A stretch of 64,000 nucleotides of DNA. Source: Drosophila pseudoobscura (taxonomy: Eukaryota > Arthropoda > Insecta > Diptera > Drosophilidae). The notes below the pieces were generated by a model. That model ran no database searches. It was given only the letters and a program-made list of their open reading frames with translations, and had not been told where the DNA came from. The stretch is from positions 14,465,501-14,529,500 of the forward strand of contig NC_046680.1 in the NCBI RefSeq assembly GCF_009870125.1, read 5' to 3'. Each line of letters starts with the position of its first letter. Positions within the stretch are counted from its first letter, which is position 1. Made by a program: the position numbers and the translations under genes. Below, one piece after another: positions 60,929 through 64,000 of this stretch.

Positions 60929-63900
60929 CACTCTCTTTGGTTTTTTGTGCCTGGTTTTGTTAAAAAACGTTCGAATGGGCGTGAACCAAAAATACAATTC
61001 CTCTTGTTGCTGCTGCTGCTGCCGCTGCTTTCTTCTCGAGTTTTATTTTTTTGAGCTGATTTCCGGCGCGTTTTGGATTACACAATGCGGCACAAACGGC
61101 GAGCGAAAGGTGAGCGGATTTCTCCAGCAACGGACGCTGGAGAGGAGTAGCCCAGGCAGCCAGGCAACCAGGCAGGCAAGAGAGTGGCAAGTTCCGCCCA
61201 GCTCGACGGTGCACGATTCCTGTGTCGCCGTCTTAAGAATCCAATTTGAATTGCCGCCAGTGGCACGCTGGTGCTGCTTCACCCGGAAGCCAGCTGAAAC
61301 AATGCCCTGGAACTGGTGGACGCGCCCTTGCCACTGCCACTGCCACTGCCACAGCGCCCTCGAGTGCGGCCTTTGTTGCTGGCCGAGATCAAGGGTCCTT
61401 ACTCCGTTGTAACGGAACCCTGCCGCCAACGCTGCCTCACCCGCCCCAACCACAACTCGATCAACTGTTCGGATTTGTCAACTCTCTCTCGCTCTCGCTC
61501 TCTCTCTATCGACCTCCTGCATCTGTTCCCAACGGAACCCAGCCAGCTGCAGGAGTAGACGATACACAACTGTTACCATCTGAAAGATTGGGGGTACATG
61601 GGTTCCAAAACGTTCAAGCAAACAAAAGCTTGCTAGAAATCCTATTAGTAGTAGGGTTTCCTGGAAGTTCGGAGAGCGTTGTGAATGCGATTAGCGAACC
61701 GCACTTGATCTCTGATTTCTGATTTCTGATCTCCCACCATGTCATACCCGTACGCCGAGGTATCTCCAGGAGCTACCCCGATGGAGATGCGTGGCTAAAG
61801 CTGAGCGCTCACAGCGGGGGGCGAGTTCGGGGGAAATTAATCAAAACTAAACCAAAGCAGAGCAGAGCAAAGCAAAGCAAAAGCTCAAAGGCACGCACAC
61901 TCACTCATTCACACATCTGGGGGCCACACTCATGGGTTAATCTTTGCTGGATCGATGCTGGTGCTCTGTGTGGCTCGGACAACTCAAACGTCCGCTGAAC
62001 AATGAAAGTGGCAATTAACCAGAAGCCGAGCATTAAATTACAAAATGCGATCGGCGCAACAGGTTGCCGCTGCGATCACTCGATCACCCCATCACCCGAT
62101 CGCCCGATCCCCATCAATAGATTGTAGTAATAATAATAAAAACAAAAGGGCAACAGCAACAACCAATGTTGAATGGATTTGACTGGGACTGGTTCTGCTC
62201 TACGAGTATCCCTCTCTCTCTCTCTCTCGCTCGCTCTCGCTCTCTCGATCTATCTTGGTGGCTGACCAGACCCAGTGGGTTTCCTAATCGATTTCTTGAG
62301 CAAACTCTGCCTCGGCTTCTGCCAACTGCAATTAGATAGAGCATTGGATTCTCACTATCTTTTCCTCTCTGTGGGAGACTTGCAGCTTGCAGGGAGCGGT
62401 CGGTCCCGTCCCTTTAGCCCCTGAGTGCATTAGAGAGCAGGCACTCGACTCGACCTCGAATACCCGCTGGGCCAACGAATATTGATTGAAAATTGATCTA
62501 TTAAGAGGCTCCGAAGTGCGACATCGATAATCCGTAAGCGAAAAAGTGCACATGCTCCGAACAATAGAGCGACAGAAGGAAGATCCGTCCGTGGGCGTGG
62601 TCGCACTACTCTAAGCCCAAAAGAACCCAATGGAATCCATTCCATCCATTTGTACTCGTACTCGTACTCGTATTATCCGATCTGTTTTTAGTGTTTGCCT
62701 CGGCAGGGGGCCCCCGGCTCACACCTCAACGCCGGTGGAGTGTTCTCCGTTGATTGACAGTTGGCGACACCTTTTTATTTACGAGTAGTGCCCGTGCCCG
62801 ATCTCGTGCCCGTGCCCGAGCCCGTTGTTGCGGCTGCATTTTTAATGATATCACGTAGTTTAATTTGCTCTCGCCGCTGCTCACTTTGGTCTGTTTTATT
62901 TTGGTTTTCCTTTTTTTTTTTCAAGCGAAATTCAAAAAGTTTTCCAATCCAAACACACATTCATTTCATCGCATGGCAAACGTTATTTCCTTCCTGTCCT
63001 TTATAGTTGGATCGTGTGAGGAGAGGGCAGGGAATAATGGCATGCACTGGATTTGCTCATTATTGTTTGCGCAAACTTTTGTGGTTTTGGGGTCGGAGGT
63101 CATTTGGGTTCCGGCATTAATATATATAAACTGTCATTGATAGCGTTTGAGGTTTGCAGCACCGCAGCTCAGTTCCAATGGCATTGCAAACTTTGAATGC
63201 TCGTATTTGTGGGAGTTTGATTAGTTTTCACAAGTTCTTCAGCCAAGACCGGGTATCAGTCCACAAGTCCAGTTCTGAACTATATTTAATCCAAGTATAT
63301 CCATAAATTTCCACGCCCCAGTCTCTCCACCAATGCCATTGGGCTAATAAAGTGGTTAAAGTGCTTTGATTGTTTGAGATGTCAACCCCTGGGCCTCCAG
63401 CTACTACCCCTAACCACAAGCCCCCATCAGACCGCGACGATATCCATTCACGTTCAGCCAAACACTTTGATTTGTCAACCATTTGGGGCCCACTGGACAT
63501 GGAGCACTGCCGTCGACTGCTGTCTGTGCCCGAGAACGACTCCGAGTGTGTGACCTTAGGTTCAACTCGTTTGCATGAGCCACATCTTGATTAGTCCAAA
63601 CACTTTCCAAAATGAATGTCGTCAGCAAACAGCAAAAGTTGTTGCCTGGTTGTATTGTGGTTTGTTGTTGTTGTTGCTACCCCCTTTTGTGGTAATCGAA
63701 TTGTTTCAGCGCCGCTCGGCAGTTGTCCGCAAATCGAGTCAATTTAATTGACCTCCAGAGGTCAAGCTGTTCTCTTTAGTTATTGTTGTTGTGGTGCGTT
63801 CAAGATAGAGACAGAGAGACAGAGAGAGCGAGATTAAGAGAAAGAGAGGGTATAGAAGTAGAGACCCTCATGGAAACGCTTTCTTTCTTTTGATCCCCAG

Positions 63901-64000
63901 AGTCCAGTGGCGGCTTGTCTTTATAAAGATTGTGGGATCCACAACAGAATCCAAAGGCAACAAAACAGAGAGAGAGACACCCAGAGTGAGCTTCTTCTCT

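Larger units (their letters stand above)
57101..64000. other. gene-free DNA, segment 6
   Basis: No supported gene. Simple sequences are dense: CCTCTTCCC (57715-57745), (GT)n (57899-57918), (GA)n (58319-58345), CCCAGC/CAACGCCAG 12-mers (58938-58990) and AGAGCC (59968-60000). Further right are GGCTCT (60478-60515), (CA)n (60814-60835), poly-C (60914-60928), TGCCAC (61328-61352), CT-rich (62208-62250), TACTCG (62651-62671), CCCGTG (62790-62826) and GA-rich DNA at the right edge. A very AT-rich block covers about 59450-59800. Confidence 0.45.

Noticed and set aside
1-64000. CRISPR arrays, rRNA operons, bacterial insertion sequences
   Set aside because: None was seen. The window is animal nuclear DNA.

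Overview
The window is nuclear DNA of a fruit fly. Every multi-exon gene has short GT-AG introns (about 50-70 bp), and the proteins read as Drosophila orthologues: Smurf, icln, RhoGAP54D, Atf-2. The non-coding DNA is full of imperfect hexamer microsatellites. That and the mixture of neighbours make me suspect an obscura-group species, but I cannot prove this from the sequence.

Layout. (1) 1-10.4 kb: Smurf, a HECT ubiquitin ligase, on the minus strand in seven coding exons. Its 4.8-kb first large intron holds other genes: a short proline-rich secreted peptide with a TATA box and a cluster of NF-kappaB/GATA-like sites, a second possible secreted peptide, and an intronless paralogue of the complex I 51-kDa subunit with a long basic N-terminal extension. 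(2) 10.9-17.9 kb: a compact housekeeping cluster of RNase H2 subunit C (+), icln (-), RhoGAP54D (+) and PET100 (+). (3) 17.9-19.2 kb: an uncertain spliced ORF. (4) 19.2-27.4 kb: a sugar transporter (+), Atf-2 (+), a TBC1D31-like WD40/TBC protein (-) and a Vps55/LEPROT family membrane protein (-). (5) 27.4-64 kb: almost gene-free DNA with one trypsin-like serine protease gene at 52 kb. The rest holds microsatellites, clustered ATCGAT sites and probably regulatory sequence of a gene outside the window.

The most unusual pattern is a dispersed repeat present in at least five copies (12.4, 21.0, 25.9, 27.5 and 28.4 kb). Four copies sit 40-140 bp upstream of a start codon (icln, Atf-2, TBC1D31-like, Vps55-like). 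In all four the same end, rich in GGTATATTT, faces the gene. That end matches Drosophila core promoter motif 6, so the repeat may supply or derive from housekeeping promoters. The second point of interest is the immune-type promoter and peptide nested in Smurf.

Exon boundaries were assigned by eye from splice signals, reading-frame continuity and remembered family sequences. No alignment was run.
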